Positions 10,283-19,177 are shown, counted from the stretch's first letter. The stretch: DNA of 64,000 nt from Sphingobacterium cellulitidis (GCA_002245855.1 NOUX01000001.1:1-64000), one strand, 5' to 3'. Notes: a model not told the origin generated them from the letters alone. Numbers and translations: made by a program.

Positions 10283-10514
10283 TTATTTAAATATCTTACT
10301 TAGTGTATTTAAGACACTAATATAGCAATAATTCTTTCTTAATCAAAAATATGAAAAAATCTAAGTCATTCGCCTTATTTGATAGAAAAATTACCACCAT
10401 CGAGGAATTAATATTATTAAAATCATAAATATTAGGAAGCTATGGGCTAGAGAAATATTTCAATACTTTCCAACCGTAACATCAGTATTGCCATAACACT
10501 GGAAAATGAAGGAT

Positions 10515-10550
10515 AAAAAAAAGGTCGCATCCTTGCGGATACGACCTTTT
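10515..10550 (-). terminator. Terminator of carA
   Basis: AAAAGGTCG-ATCC pairs with GGAT-CGACCTTTT around a short loop, and a U tract forms on the minus strand. The rest of 10271-10567 holds only the eno promoter region and AT-rich sequence. Confidence 0.85.
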
Positions 10551-10567
10551 CTAAAATTTTATATTAT

Positions 10568-11668
10568 TTATGATTTTACCATGGCGATAAAATCATCGAA
10601 TAAATATCTAGAATCGTGAGGACCTGGAGAAGATTCTGGGTGATATTGTACCGAGAATGCATTCTTACCTTTCACACGAATACCTTCAATAGAGTTGTCA
10701 TTTAAGTTAACGTGCGTGATCTCAACTTTGTCTGATTTTTCAATATCCTCAGCCACTACTCCAAAACCATGGTTTTGAGAAGTGATCTCACATTTATTAG
10801 CGATAATATTTTTTACAGGGTGGTTGATACCTCTGTGACCATTATGCATTTTTTGCGTTCTGATATCATTTGCTAATGCTAAGATTTGGTGACCAAGACA
10901 AATCCCGAACATTGGTTTATCAGCAGCTAAGATATCTTTAACAGTTTGAATTGCATAATCCATTGCAGCCGGATCACCAGGACCATTAGAGATAAAGTAA
11001 CCATCAGGGTTCCACTCCTGCATTTCCGCGAAGGTAGTTTTTGCTGGGAAAACCTTAGCATACACTTGGCGTGAATCGAAATTTCTCAGGATGTTCTTTT
11101 TGATACCTAGATCTAATACAGCGATACGCGTAGGAGCTCCTTCTTCGCCATAATAATAAGGTTCTTTCGTTGAAACTTTAGAAGATAGTTCTAAACCATC
11201 CATAGAAGGAACTTGAGCCAATTGCGCTTTCAATGCATTCTCATCTAGGTTCTCCGAAGAAATAATCGCATTCATAGCACCTTTACTACGAATATGGCGA
11301 ACTAAAGATCGCGTATCAATATCTGAGATACCGACTAAATTTTCTTCTTCAAAATAGTTTTGAATGGATTGATCAGCCATTTTACGGCTGTAGTTAATGT
11401 TGTAGTTTTTACAAACTAAACCTGCAATCTGAATTTCTTTAGATTCTTCATCTGCATCATCGATACCATAATTCCCGATATGCGCATTGGTAGTCACCAT
11501 GATTTGTGCATAATAGGAAGGATCTGTAAAGATCTCTTGGTAACCTGTAGTTCCAGTGTTGAAACAAATTTCACCTGTGGTAGTACCGATTTTACCTGCG
11601 GCTTTACCATGAAAAACTGTTCCATCCTCTAGGACTAAAATTGCTGGCAATTTGCTGTAGTTGGTCAT
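10568..11668 (-). CDS. carA: Carbamoyl-phosphate synthase small subunit
   Basis: CarA is the glutamine amidotransferase subunit that delivers ammonia to CarB for carbamoyl phosphate, the shared precursor of pyrimidines and arginine. The N-terminal CPSase small-chain domain (ILVLEDGTVFHGKAAG, FNTGTTGYQEIFTDPSY) is followed by a class I glutaminase domain. The nucleophile Cys is in FGICLGHQILALA, and the His/Glu pair is in VQYHPESSPGPHDSRY. The length of 366 residues is normal. carB is not adjacent. The upstream region carries a promoter, a leader ORF and a terminator. Confidence 0.97.
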   Translation of the reverse strand: MTNYSKLPAILVLEDGTVFHGKAAGKIGTTTGEICFNTGTTGYQEIFTDPSYYAQIMVTTNAHIGNYGIDDADEESKEIQIAGLVCKNYNINYSRKMADQSIQNYFEEENLVGISDIDTRSLVRHIRSKGAMNAIISSENLDENALKAQLAQVPSMDGLELSSKVSTKEPYYYGEEGAPTRIAVLDLGIKKNILRNFDSRQVYAKVFPAKTTFAEMQEWNPDGYFISNGPGDPAAMDYAIQTVKDILAADKPMFGICLGHQILALANDIRTQKMHNGHRGINHPVKNIIANKCEITSQNHGFGVVAEDIEKSDKVEITHVNLNDNSIEGIRVKGKNAFSVQYHPESSPGPHDSRYLFDDFIAMVKS

Positions 11669-11730
11669 TCTTATTTCTAGTTAAAACGTATTCACTAAAT
11701 TAATGATTGATTTTCTTAACACCCAAACAT

Positions 11731-11750
11731 AAAAAAAGCCCAAACGGGCT
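11731..11750 (-). terminator. Leader terminator (candidate attenuator) of carA
   Basis: Read on the minus strand, AGCCC-GTTT-GGGCT is followed by seven U. It lies 62 nt upstream of the carA ATG and six bases after the stop codon of a leader ORF. The stem is short (5 bp) but GC-rich. Confidence 0.65.
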
Positions 11751-11756
11751 AACAGA

Positions 11757-11825
11757 TCAATTTATATATTGACGAGAAGTAGAAACTACTTTTTGATTCG
11801 CTATCGGGTAGAAGGTCTCTTTCAT
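11757..11825 (-). CDS. Candidate carA leader peptide (22 aa)
   Basis: This short frame runs from an ATG at 11825 to TGA at 11757. It encodes a 22-residue peptide that starts MKETFYPIANQK and ends SRQYIN. It begins about 15 bases from the -7 box of the carA promoter and ends six bases before the leader terminator. A small hairpin (AAGTAG-TTT-CTACTT on the minus strand) sits inside the frame. The arrangement resembles translation-coupled attenuation as known for enterobacterial pyrBI. The peptide has a single Arg codon, so arginine-codon stalling is unlikely. Expression is inferred, not shown. Confidence 0.5.
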   Translation of the reverse strand: MKETFYPIANQKVVSTSRQYIN

Positions 11826-11838
11826 TTTTATCGGGAGA

Positions 11839-11866
11839 CAAAGGTACAAATTATTTTAATTCGCAA
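11839..11866 (-). promoter_or_regulatory. carA promoter
   Basis: On the minus strand, TTG, 17 bp, then TACCTTTG (11846-11839) match the Bacteroidota TTG-N17-23-TAnnTTTG consensus. The predicted leader is about 165 nt. Confidence 0.7.
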
Positions 11867-11906
11867 ACAATTGTTTTTTATAAATTATCTCAATTCCTAA
11901 TACACG

Positions 11907-11943
11907 AAAAAGCCCCAAGATGTTTTACACCTTGGGGCTTTTC
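11907..11943 (-). terminator. Terminator of rseP
   Basis: AAAAAGCCCCAAG pairs with CTTGGGGCTTTT around a 9-10 nt loop. It separates the dxr-rseP operon from carA. Confidence 0.9.
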
Positions 11944-11959
11944 TTTTATTTTATTGGAA

Positions 11960-13270
11960 TTACTTCGTCAATTTGAAAATATCATTTCCAAAGACAAAGA
12001 TCATTAAAGCCACAATGATAAAGAAACCCACAATTTGAGCTTTCTCCAAGAACTTGTCGCTTAATGGTTTTCCTTGAATCATTTCTACTAAAAGGAAGAT
12101 CACATGTCCCCCATCCAGTGCTGGAATAGGTAAAATATTCATAAAGGCTAAAGCCATAGAAAGCATACCTACAAGACTCCAGAATTTAACCCAGTTTACC
12201 TCTGTACCGAACATGGTTGCAATCCCTACAGGGCCAGATAATGCCTTGTCAGCACGAACCTCACCTTTGAAGATCTTACCAAAACCTTTGATATTATCCG
12301 TAATAACCGAGAATGCTTTGGCAGTTCCGATAGGCAAGGATTCCATAAATCCATATTGATATTGAACAACTGGTAGGTTAGAGAAACCTAATACCGAGGA
12401 ACTATCAGCTGCTGCCTTAAGAACCATCGGGCTTCCCTTACGAACTACATCCAAGGAAACTTCTTTATTTTTGTTTGCTGCTAATTCTGATTTAAACTGA
12501 TCCAATTGTTGTACTTGCACGCCATTGATAGATACGATGCTATCTCCTACCTGCAATCCCATTTTATCCGCACGACTCCCTTTTTCCACCAAAGTGATTG
12601 GAAGCATCTTGAACATAGGTTGAACCAATTCATTCTTCTTATGCTCAGAAACATCATTCAAGATATCTTTTGGCAAAGTAATATCTAATTGTTGCCCTTG
12701 GCGTTCAACGGTCAATACCGCATCCCCCATCAACACATCAGAAGTCAATAAGTCCTGGTAGAACAAGTTTGCTTTTTTACCATTTACGGCAAGGATTTTA
12801 TCGCCTTCTTTAAGACCAACTTTTTCACCGATAATACCTGGCTTAACCCCATATAACTGGGTATTGTTTAAGTCAGTTGTACCATATTTGAAGGTCAACA
12901 TCCAGAAAACAATAATACCTACAATCACATTGACGATAATACCACCAAGCATGACAATTAATCTTTGCCAAGCAGGTTTAGAGCGGAATTCCCAAGGTTG
13001 AGGTTCACCTTTCATTTGCTCTGTATCCATCGATTCATCGATCATACCTGCAATTTTCACATAGCCCCCCAATGGTAACCAGCCAATACCGTATTCACAG
13101 CCTTTATAATTGAATTTGAATAATTTTACACCCCAGGCATCAAAGAAAAGATAAAACTTCTCCACCTTGATTCCGAATGCTCGAGCAGCTAAAAAGTGTC
13201 CAAGCTCATGCAAGATGATTAATAATGACAAGCCTAAAAGTACTTGCCCAACCATGATTACAATTCCCAT
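11960..13270 (-). CDS. rseP: Site-2 intramembrane metalloprotease RseP
   Basis: RseP is a zinc protease that cleaves transmembrane segments, for example anti-sigma factors or signal peptides. The HEXXH site is H21-E-L-G-H25 inside the first membrane helix. Two PDZ-like regions occupy the periplasmic middle (LYGVKPGIIGEKVGLKEGD; LVEKGSRADKMGLQVGD). The second metal-ligand motif is NILPIPALDGGHVIFL near the C-terminus, followed by the last transmembrane helices. At 436 residues it is the usual length. It follows dxr by 29 bp, a gene pairing common in bacteria, and ends at a strong terminator. Confidence 0.95.
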   Translation of the reverse strand: MGIVIMVGQVLLGLSLLIILHELGHFLAARAFGIKVEKFYLFFDAWGVKLFKFNYKGCEYGIGWLPLGGYVKIAGMIDESMDTEQMKGEPQPWEFRSKPAWQRLIVMLGGIIVNVIVGIIVFWMLTFKYGTTDLNNTQLYGVKPGIIGEKVGLKEGDKILAVNGKKANLFYQDLLTSDVLMGDAVLTVERQGQQLDITLPKDILNDVSEHKKNELVQPMFKMLPITLVEKGSRADKMGLQVGDSIVSINGVQVQQLDQFKSELAANKNKEVSLDVVRKGSPMVLKAAADSSSVLGFSNLPVVQYQYGFMESLPIGTAKAFSVITDNIKGFGKIFKGEVRADKALSGPVGIATMFGTEVNWVKFWSLVGMLSMALAFMNILPIPALDGGHVIFLLVEMIQGKPLSDKFLEKAQIVGFFIIVALMIFVFGNDIFKLTK

Positions 13271-13299
13271 CTATTATATTTTTATTAATTTATTTAAAT

Positions 13300-14463
13300 T
13301 TATTTAATTCGTTCTATTAAACTTCGTGCCACAGTTCGGCTTTCTAAATCGAACTGCAAATAATCCTCTAAACTTAACGTTTTTTGTGATTTCACCTGAC
13401 ACAATGTCTCCTCAATCACCTCACTCATTTGTACAAAGCCTACTTTATCTTGCAAGAACGCTTCAACCACAACTTCATTGGCACCGTTTAAAACACAAGG
13501 TGCATTCCCCCCTTCTTCCAAAGCTTGAAAAGCAAGTTTAAGGTTTTTGAAGACTTGTAAATCTGGCTGTTCGAAGGTAAGATTTGGATAATCCAGGAAA
13601 TTAAATCTCTTAAAGTTATTTTCGAAACGTTGCGGATAGGTTAAGGCATACTGAATTGGGAGTTTCATATCCGGAAGGCCCAATTGAGCTTTTAAAGATC
13701 CGTCTTGGAACTGCACCAAGGAGTGGATGATGGATTGCGGGTGTATAATTACATCGATTTGATCATACTCCAATCCGAATAACCATTTCGCCTCTATAAC
13801 CTCCAGGCCTTTATTCATTAGGGAAGCCGAATCAATAGTAATCTTTGCTCCCATGGTCCAGTTAGGATGTTTTAAAGCCTGCGCTTTGGTAACCTGCAGG
13901 AGGTCATTCAAAGTTTTTCCACGGAAAGGTCCCCCAGAAGCGGTAAGGATGATTTTTTCAATAGGATTGGCTTCTTCACCAGCAAGGCATTGAAATATTG
14001 CAGAATGCTCCGAATCAACGGGAAGTAATTTGACCTGATGTTTTTCTACCAAGGAGGTAATCAATTCACCAGCGACAACTAAAGTTTCCTTATTCGCCAA
14101 GGCGATATCTTTTCCCGACTCAATTGCAGCAACCGTAGGTCTAAGACCAGCAGCTCCTACTACAGCCGTAAGAACGATATCGATATCGTCTCTTTTCATG
14201 GATTCTACCAGCGCATCTTCGCCGAACAGCACTTCAATCCCCTTCCCTGCCAATTCCTGTTTCACTTTTTCATATGCTGCTTGGTCGCAAAGGATCACTG
14301 CTGCTGGCTTAAATTTTAAAGCCTGTTGAATCAACAAATCAGCATTTTTCCCGGCAGATAAAACAGTAATTGAAAAATGATCAGGATATAGTTCTACTAC
14401 TTCTAAGGTCTGTGTACCGATACTCCCTGTAGAACCTAATATGGCTAATTTTCTTTTACTCAA
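13300..14463 (-). CDS. dxr: 1-deoxy-D-xylulose 5-phosphate reductoisomerase
   Basis: Dxr makes 2-C-methyl-D-erythritol 4-phosphate with NADPH, the first committed step of the MEP isoprenoid pathway. The NADPH-binding motif LGSTGSIGTQTLEV is at the N-terminus. The metal/substrate block LLPVDSEHSAIFQC and ILTASGGPFRG are present, as is PNWTMGAKITIDSASLMNKGLEVIEA. The start is TTG at 14463: a TAA lies two codons upstream in frame and no ATG precedes the Rossmann motif. It sits 14 bp after a membrane-protein gene and 29 bp before rseP. Confidence 0.96.
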   Translation of the reverse strand: MSKRKLAILGSTGSIGTQTLEVVELYPDHFSITVLSAGKNADLLIQQALKFKPAAVILCDQAAYEKVKQELAGKGIEVLFGEDALVESMKRDDIDIVLTAVVGAAGLRPTVAAIESGKDIALANKETLVVAGELITSLVEKHQVKLLPVDSEHSAIFQCLAGEEANPIEKIILTASGGPFRGKTLNDLLQVTKAQALKHPNWTMGAKITIDSASLMNKGLEVIEAKWLFGLEYDQIDVIIHPQSIIHSLVQFQDGSLKAQLGLPDMKLPIQYALTYPQRFENNFKRFNFLDYPNLTFEQPDLQVFKNLKLAFQALEEGGNAPCVLNGANEVVVEAFLQDKVGFVQMSEVIEETLCQVKSQKTLSLEDYLQFDLESRTVARSLIERIK

Positions 14464-14477
14464 AACTTAAATGATTT

Positions 14478-15266
14478 TTAAATAATGTTATCCATAAGGG
14501 ATGGGTCAGAACCACCCTTATAGGCTTTCATCATATCAATATACACAATTGACATGACAAGACTAACCACGGGAATAATAACAAAGGCATTGATAAGGCT
14601 CAAAATCTTTGAAACTAATGAGTAACCCATGTATTCCGTACCTAATTGTAGTAGATGAGTGAATGCAACGATAAATATTATAGTCAGTAATTTCAATACA
14701 TTCCCTTTGGTCATTGCCAAGCTGAAACGGTATGATTTGAACGTATTGAAGCCATTCTCTAGAATAAAGAATGGAAAGAATGTGGTTCTGATCAATACAA
14801 ACAACATAATCAATCCAGTTAAGAAAGGATGGATTTCGGTTTGAACTGTATTCATATTTACCCCAAGATATAACAGCGGGAATAAAAGGACATACATCAC
14901 GATATATACCACGAAGGCAATCAAACTATATAACAGCAGACCCAAGATATAGTAACAGAATTGCGGCATACTAGGAAGGTAATCCATGATACCATGACTT
15001 TTTTCTTCCTTGGCTAAAAATATTGCCTTCTTTAGAAGTACCAATTGCAAGCTGAAATAAACCCCAACAAACAATAATAACAAGCAGATTTTAACCAAAA
15101 GATTGGAAGAATCCAGATACATTGCTAGAAAGGAAGAAAGGTTGGAAGTTACAAAAAGTAAAAAGCAGAGACCGGCGATAGAAATATAATTCCGCATCAG
15201 GATATCTACCGCTCTTAAAACAACGTCGTTAGCTTTAAATGTAATGTCTTTAAGAAAATCTAGCAT
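14478..15266 (-). CDS. Multi-pass inner-membrane protein, function unknown
   Basis: This is a 262-residue protein with about six hydrophobic helices: around ISIAGLCFLLFV, LLLLFVGVYFSLQLVLL, ILGLLLYSLIAFVVYIVMYVLL, LTGLIMLFVLI, LLTIIFIVAF and FVIIPVVSLVMSIVYI. No catalytic motif is visible. It is the first gene of the unit with dxr and rseP (14 bp gap), so it may be co-expressed with them, but nothing shows a shared function. Family not recognised. Confidence 0.7.
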   Translation of the reverse strand: MLDFLKDITFKANDVVLRAVDILMRNYISIAGLCFLLFVTSNLSSFLAMYLDSSNLLVKICLLLLFVGVYFSLQLVLLKKAIFLAKEEKSHGIMDYLPSMPQFCYYILGLLLYSLIAFVVYIVMYVLLFPLLYLGVNMNTVQTEIHPFLTGLIMLFVLIRTTFFPFFILENGFNTFKSYRFSLAMTKGNVLKLLTIIFIVAFTHLLQLGTEYMGYSLVSKILSLINAFVIIPVVSLVMSIVYIDMMKAYKGGSDPSLMDNII

Positions 15267-15334
15267 GTCATAAATAATATTGCAAATATGATAATTTTTT
15301 TCGGTGGAATCAATTATCTGAAGGCGGTTATCAC

Positions 15335-15368
15335 ATAAAAAAAGGCTAAGAAATTACATTCTTAGCCT
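15335..15368 (-). terminator. Terminator of the dipeptidyl peptidase gene
   Basis: AGGCTAAG (15343-15350) pairs with CTTAGCCT (15361-15368). The preceding A run gives U on the minus strand. Confidence 0.85.
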
Positions 15369-15382
15369 AATTAAAACTTTTA

Positions 15383-17503
15383 TTATTTCAAATTCTCCGG
15401 AATTGGTTTTTCCAGAAGATATTGATAATAGAATCTTGTTCTTTCCTTGAAATCGTAGGCACTTTTTGAGCGTTCAAAACCATGTCTACTTCCCGGATAA
15501 ATCATTAATTCAAAAGGTACAGCTCTACTGGTAAGCGCATCCACCAATTGAATGGTATTCTGCATATGAACATTATCGTCCATATCACCATGCATAATTC
15601 TTAAACGACCTTTATATTGATTTACATAAGGTAAAATAGAACCGTTTTTATATCCTTCAGGGTTAGATTGCGGGGTATCCATCCAACGCTCGGTATAGTG
15701 GGTATCATATAACTCCCAACTAGTTACCGGCGCACCAGCAATACCGAAATCAAAATAATCGGCACCTTTGGTCAATGCTAAACAAGTCATGTAACCACCA
15801 TAACTATGGCCAGTCATCAATAATTTATTTTTAGCTACATAAGGTTTAGCTTTCAACCATTTCGCAATGGTGATATAGTCTACCAATTCCCAGTTTCCTA
15901 AATTTCTATGCATCCAAGCAACACCTTGTTTACCGAAATGGCCAGATGCTCTGTGATCAGCTTCAATCTGGATTACACCTTCTTGAGACCAAAACTCTCC
16001 ATTTACACCTTTCCAAGTATTTTTTACCGTTCCCGCATCAGGACCACCATAAATACTCATGATAACCGGATATTGCTTTGTCTCATCGAAATCCGTAGGA
16101 TACGTGATGATCACCGGAAGGTTGAACTTGCCATCCTCAGAAGGAACGGTCAAGTATTCGCGTTTGGCTACTTTATAATTTGCAAAATCATCAGCTTTGC
16201 TATCCGCCAATTCCTTCAATACTTTGCCTTTGTTATCAAGCAAAGCGACTTTATTTGGAGTCAGGATATTGGAATAATTTGTAATGAAGTATTTTCCATC
16301 AGGAGAAACCATTACATTGTGCGTATAATCTCCGAAAGTCAATCTCTTCATATTCTTGCCATCAAAACCAATACGGTAAAGATCTTTGGTTGCGGAGTTT
16401 TCTTTTCTAGCGGAGAAATATAGCACTTTGCCCTTCTCGTCGATATGTTCGATAGCTGTCACTTGCCAATCACCTTGTGTAATAGGATTTACTAATTTTC
16501 CATCCAGGTTATACAGGTAATAATGTGCCCAACCAGTTTTATCCGATTTTAAGATGTAATGTTTGTTATCTGCTAAATAAGTGATTCGCTCATCATGGTC
16601 AAGATTGATCCATGTAGGTTGATCTTCATTATAGATTTCAGATTTTTGACCTGACTGTGGATTTACAGCATAGAATTTCAAATTATTTTGCTCTCTATTC
16701 ATCCACTGGACCATGATAGACTTGCTATCAAAGCTCCAGTATGGTTGACCAAAATATTGATCGTCTTTTTCGTTAAAATCAGCCCATACAATTGGAGAGC
16801 CTTCAGCTTTCACGAATCCAACTTTTACTTCAGGGTTTGGATCACCAGCTTTCGGGTATCTGGTTTCTTCCAAGTAGCCATGTTGCCCTTTTGAAACATA
16901 AATTGGGAACATAGGTACCTTGGTATCATCGAAACGCATAAAAGCGATTTCTTCACTATTTGGAGACCACCAGAATGCACGGTAGTTTGTCGGACGACCT
17001 AAGATTTCTTCATAATACACCCAAGATGACCAACCGTTATATATCACATCTGTACCATCATTGGTATAGCGAATCTCTTTACCTGATGCTATTTCGAGCC
17101 CATATAAATCACTTTTACGGGTGAAGGCTACATATTTACCATCTGGGGATAAAGTAGGGTTTTGTTCATCAACTTCTGGGGATTGGGTAAGTTGCTTGGC
17201 CGGAGAGTCAGGATATTGGATATAAACATCTTTATCCTTGATAAATACCCGTGTAGACGTATTGACAGGGTAGCTATAACTTTCTCTTTTACCAGATTTA
17301 ACATTGACTTTATAGAGTTGATTATTTGCTCTTTCAATATAATGGTTAGCATCCGCCCAACCTTCGAATCGACTAATAGTTTTAGTTAAAGAGGGAGCTT
17401 GATTCCAAGCTTGTTCAAAAGAAAGTTTCTTAGTTTGCGCGAATGTCGCATCTGTGGAAAGGATGAACAGAGCGAAGCAAGCCGCAGAAAACAGTTTATT
17501 CAT
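15383..17503 (-). CDS. Dipeptidyl peptidase IV, family S9B
   Basis: This is a secreted serine exopeptidase that removes N-terminal X-Pro or X-Ala dipeptides. The ATG at 17503 gives a good signal peptide (MNKLFSAACFALFILSTDATFAQ), so I prefer it to the in-frame 17554 start. An N-terminal DPPIV beta-propeller (substrate Glu region near WVYYEEILGRPTNY) is followed by the hydrolase domain. The catalytic Ser is in MTGHSYGGYMT, the Asp in HGDMDDNVH, and the His in GSRHGFER. The length of 707 residues is normal for the family. It is monocistronic. Confidence 0.93.
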   Translation of the reverse strand: MNKLFSAACFALFILSTDATFAQTKKLSFEQAWNQAPSLTKTISRFEGWADANHYIERANNQLYKVNVKSGKRESYSYPVNTSTRVFIKDKDVYIQYPDSPAKQLTQSPEVDEQNPTLSPDGKYVAFTRKSDLYGLEIASGKEIRYTNDGTDVIYNGWSSWVYYEEILGRPTNYRAFWWSPNSEEIAFMRFDDTKVPMFPIYVSKGQHGYLEETRYPKAGDPNPEVKVGFVKAEGSPIVWADFNEKDDQYFGQPYWSFDSKSIMVQWMNREQNNLKFYAVNPQSGQKSEIYNEDQPTWINLDHDERITYLADNKHYILKSDKTGWAHYYLYNLDGKLVNPITQGDWQVTAIEHIDEKGKVLYFSARKENSATKDLYRIGFDGKNMKRLTFGDYTHNVMVSPDGKYFITNYSNILTPNKVALLDNKGKVLKELADSKADDFANYKVAKREYLTVPSEDGKFNLPVIITYPTDFDETKQYPVIMSIYGGPDAGTVKNTWKGVNGEFWSQEGVIQIEADHRASGHFGKQGVAWMHRNLGNWELVDYITIAKWLKAKPYVAKNKLLMTGHSYGGYMTCLALTKGADYFDFGIAGAPVTSWELYDTHYTERWMDTPQSNPEGYKNGSILPYVNQYKGRLRIMHGDMDDNVHMQNTIQLVDALTSRAVPFELMIYPGSRHGFERSKSAYDFKERTRFYYQYLLEKPIPENLK

Positions 17504-17640
17504 ATGTGATAGTTTGTAATTTGATTCAATAAACTTCGAAAATAGGAAATTCATATCAATCTGTTAAGAAATGCCTGTAACATGTTTAACGAAATCGATC
17601 GCGTAAAATTCGAAGGGATTAAATTGGTTATTAGAAATAT

Positions 17641-17667
17641 AAAAAGAGCCACTAAATGATTAGTGGC
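17641..17667 (-). terminator. Terminator of the PUR-family gene
   Basis: GCCACTAA-ATGA-TTAGTGGC (17648-17667), with an A-rich plus-strand flank that supplies U on the minus strand. Confidence 0.75.
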
Positions 17668-17693
17668 CCATTAATAATGTATTCAAAACTAAA

Positions 17694-18032
17694 TTAAAAA
17701 GAGTAATTGTCTTTTTGTACTAGCTCGCCATTGTTTTCAAAACCTTGATCGTCTTGATTTGGCTCATATCTTTTTTCCACAACATCCTGGTTCGCTTTAA
17801 TGTATTCAACTACATCTTGAAGTCCTTCAGCAAACTTTTCAAAGTCTTCTTTATAAAGGAAGATCTTGTGTTTGATGAACTGTCCATCTTCGAAGCGTTT
17901 TTTGCTTTCTGTAATTGTCACATAATAATCGTTCGAGCGAGTGGCTTTCACATCAAAAAAATAAGTACGTTTGCCCGCTCTCACCTTTTTTGAAAATACC
18001 TCTTCACGCTCTTTATTGTCAAAATCTCCCAT
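17694..18032 (-). CDS. PUR-family nucleic-acid-binding protein (DUF3276)
   Basis: This 112-residue protein belongs to the bacterial PUR-alpha-like family (DUF3276), found in Bacteroidota and some spirochaetes. The PUR repeat core is visible as REEVFSKKVRAGKRTYFFDVKATRSNDYYVTITESKKRF, followed by KHKIFLYKEDFEKFAEGLQDVVEYI. The C-terminal 25 residues are acidic and low-complexity (ANQDVVEKRYEPNQDDQGFENN). Members bind purine-rich single-stranded DNA or RNA; the targets here are unknown. Monocistronic. Confidence 0.85.
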   Translation of the reverse strand: MGDFDNKEREEVFSKKVRAGKRTYFFDVKATRSNDYYVTITESKKRFEDGQFIKHKIFLYKEDFEKFAEGLQDVVEYIKANQDVVEKRYEPNQDDQGFENNGELVQKDNYSF

Positions 18033-18187
18033 TAGATTAATATAAAATTTAAGTTTAACCCTCTATTTTCAGTCATAAATATATAATAATTAATTTCAAT
18101 CATCCAAATTTTATTTAAAAATTATTATTATAATAATTAAAATATTGCTACAAAATTGAGGTTGTCTTAAAAGAGATTTGAGTTTTT

Positions 18188-18216
18188 ACCGACTAATTCT
18201 CGTATTTCACCGAAAA
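18188..18216 (+). promoter_or_regulatory. Two-box LytTR-type operator
   Basis: ACCGACTA (18188-18195) and ACCGAAAA (18209-18216) are direct repeats separated by exactly 13 bp. Their 21-bp phase places both on one DNA face. The layout matches the ACC-type box, N13, box arrangement known for the LytTR regulator YehT/BtsR. The site lies upstream of the promoter of an operon that itself encodes a LytTR regulator. Confidence 0.6.
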
Positions 18217-18243
18217 AAATGCCCAAGAGACCTATTAGCTCTG

Positions 18244-18272
18244 TTGCTATGCTTATATTCGCTATACTTTTG
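18244..18272 (+). promoter_or_regulatory. Promoter of the LiaF-like/LytS/LytTR operon
   Basis: TTG (18244-18246), 18 bp, TACTTTTG (18265-18272). This is a full match to the Bacteroidota consensus, about 30 bp before the ATG. Confidence 0.7.
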
Positions 18273-18301
18273 AGTAAACTAATTCAAAAGGAAACAACAT
18301 C

Positions 18302-19177
18302 ATGAACAATCAAACAACGAAAACAGATTACGGAAAGCCACCAAAAAACAATAAATCTTCGAATTTAGTTGGGTTTATCATCGTTTTTTTAGGCGTAGCC
18401 ATTCTTTTTAAGAACATGAATATGGGTAACATCATCCCGAATTGGATGTTTGGATGGGAAACCATATTGATCATTATCGGTCTGGTAATAGGGGTAAATT
18501 CAAAATTCGAAAAGAAATCTTCGATTGTCCTTATTATTATAGGTTCGGTATTCTTACTAAAAAATGAACTTGATATCCATTTAGGAAAATTCATAATTCC
18601 AGCTGCAGCAATTGCATTAGGCTTTTACCTGATCAATCGTAACAAAAGCAACCCGCAATTGCCTCCAACAACTCCTCCGCAAAACGATGAGTATGACTGG
18701 GATAGACGTGTAAACCAAGATCAACCAGGAAATACCGATGGAACAAACAATCCATCTTCAACAAATCCTAATGATTCCTATGCTCAGGCCAGCGGTACTG
18801 AGCATAGACCTTATGGCAGAAATTTCTTACCTGACTTTGAAAACTATTTAAAGGTGGACAATTTCTTTAGTGATACTAAAAAAGTAATCCTAAGCAAGAA
18901 CTTCTTGGGCGGAAATATTACCTCTGTTTTTGGTAGCACTCAATTAAACTTCTTACAAGCGGATTTGAAACAACCGGTAGTAATTGATACTTTCCAACTT
19001 TTTGGAAGTACAAAAATCATTGTTCCAACCAACTGGAAAGTATATTCTAATGTATCTTCTATTTTTGGCGAAGTTGATGATAGAAGACCGATGATCGAAG
19101 TGGTTACGGATGAAAACAAGAAAATTTATATCACAGGAACCTCTTTATTTGGGGGATTAACGATTAAGAACAGTTAG
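18302..19177 (+). CDS. LiaF-like membrane protein (envelope-stress type)
   Basis: This is a 291-residue protein with an N-terminal block of four short hydrophobic helices (LVGFIIVFLGVAILF, ETILIIIGLVIGV, SSIVLIIIGSVFLL, IIPAAAIALGFYLI), as in DUF5668/LiaI-LiaF proteins. A Pro/Asn/Gln-rich linker (about 115-160) leads to a C-terminal beta-helical LiaF-type domain (VILSKNFLGGNITSVFGSTQLNF ... IYITGTSLFGGLTI). In Firmicutes LiaF restrains a sensor kinase. The histidine kinase starting eight bases downstream suggests a similar partnership here. The signal sensed is unknown. Confidence 0.8.
   Translation: MNNQTTKTDYGKPPKNNKSSNLVGFIIVFLGVAILFKNMNMGNIIPNWMFGWETILIIIGLVIGVNSKFEKKSSIVLIIIGSVFLLKNELDIHLGKFIIPAAAIALGFYLINRNKSNPQLPPTTPPQNDEYDWDRRVNQDQPGNTDGTNNPSSTNPNDSYAQASGTEHRPYGRNFLPDFENYLKVDNFFSDTKKVILSKNFLGGNITSVFGSTQLNFLQADLKQPVVIDTFQLFGSTKIIVPTNWKVYSNVSSIFGEVDDRRPMIEVVTDENKKIYITGTSLFGGLTIKNS

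Noticed and set aside
15908..16423. 171-codon plus-strand frame inside the dipeptidyl peptidase gene
   Set aside because: Antisense of an intact gene; no family features and no initiation signal.
11960..18032. A single long minus-strand operon from the PUR gene to rseP
   Set aside because: Terminator hairpins at 17641-17667 and 15335-15368 break it into separate units.
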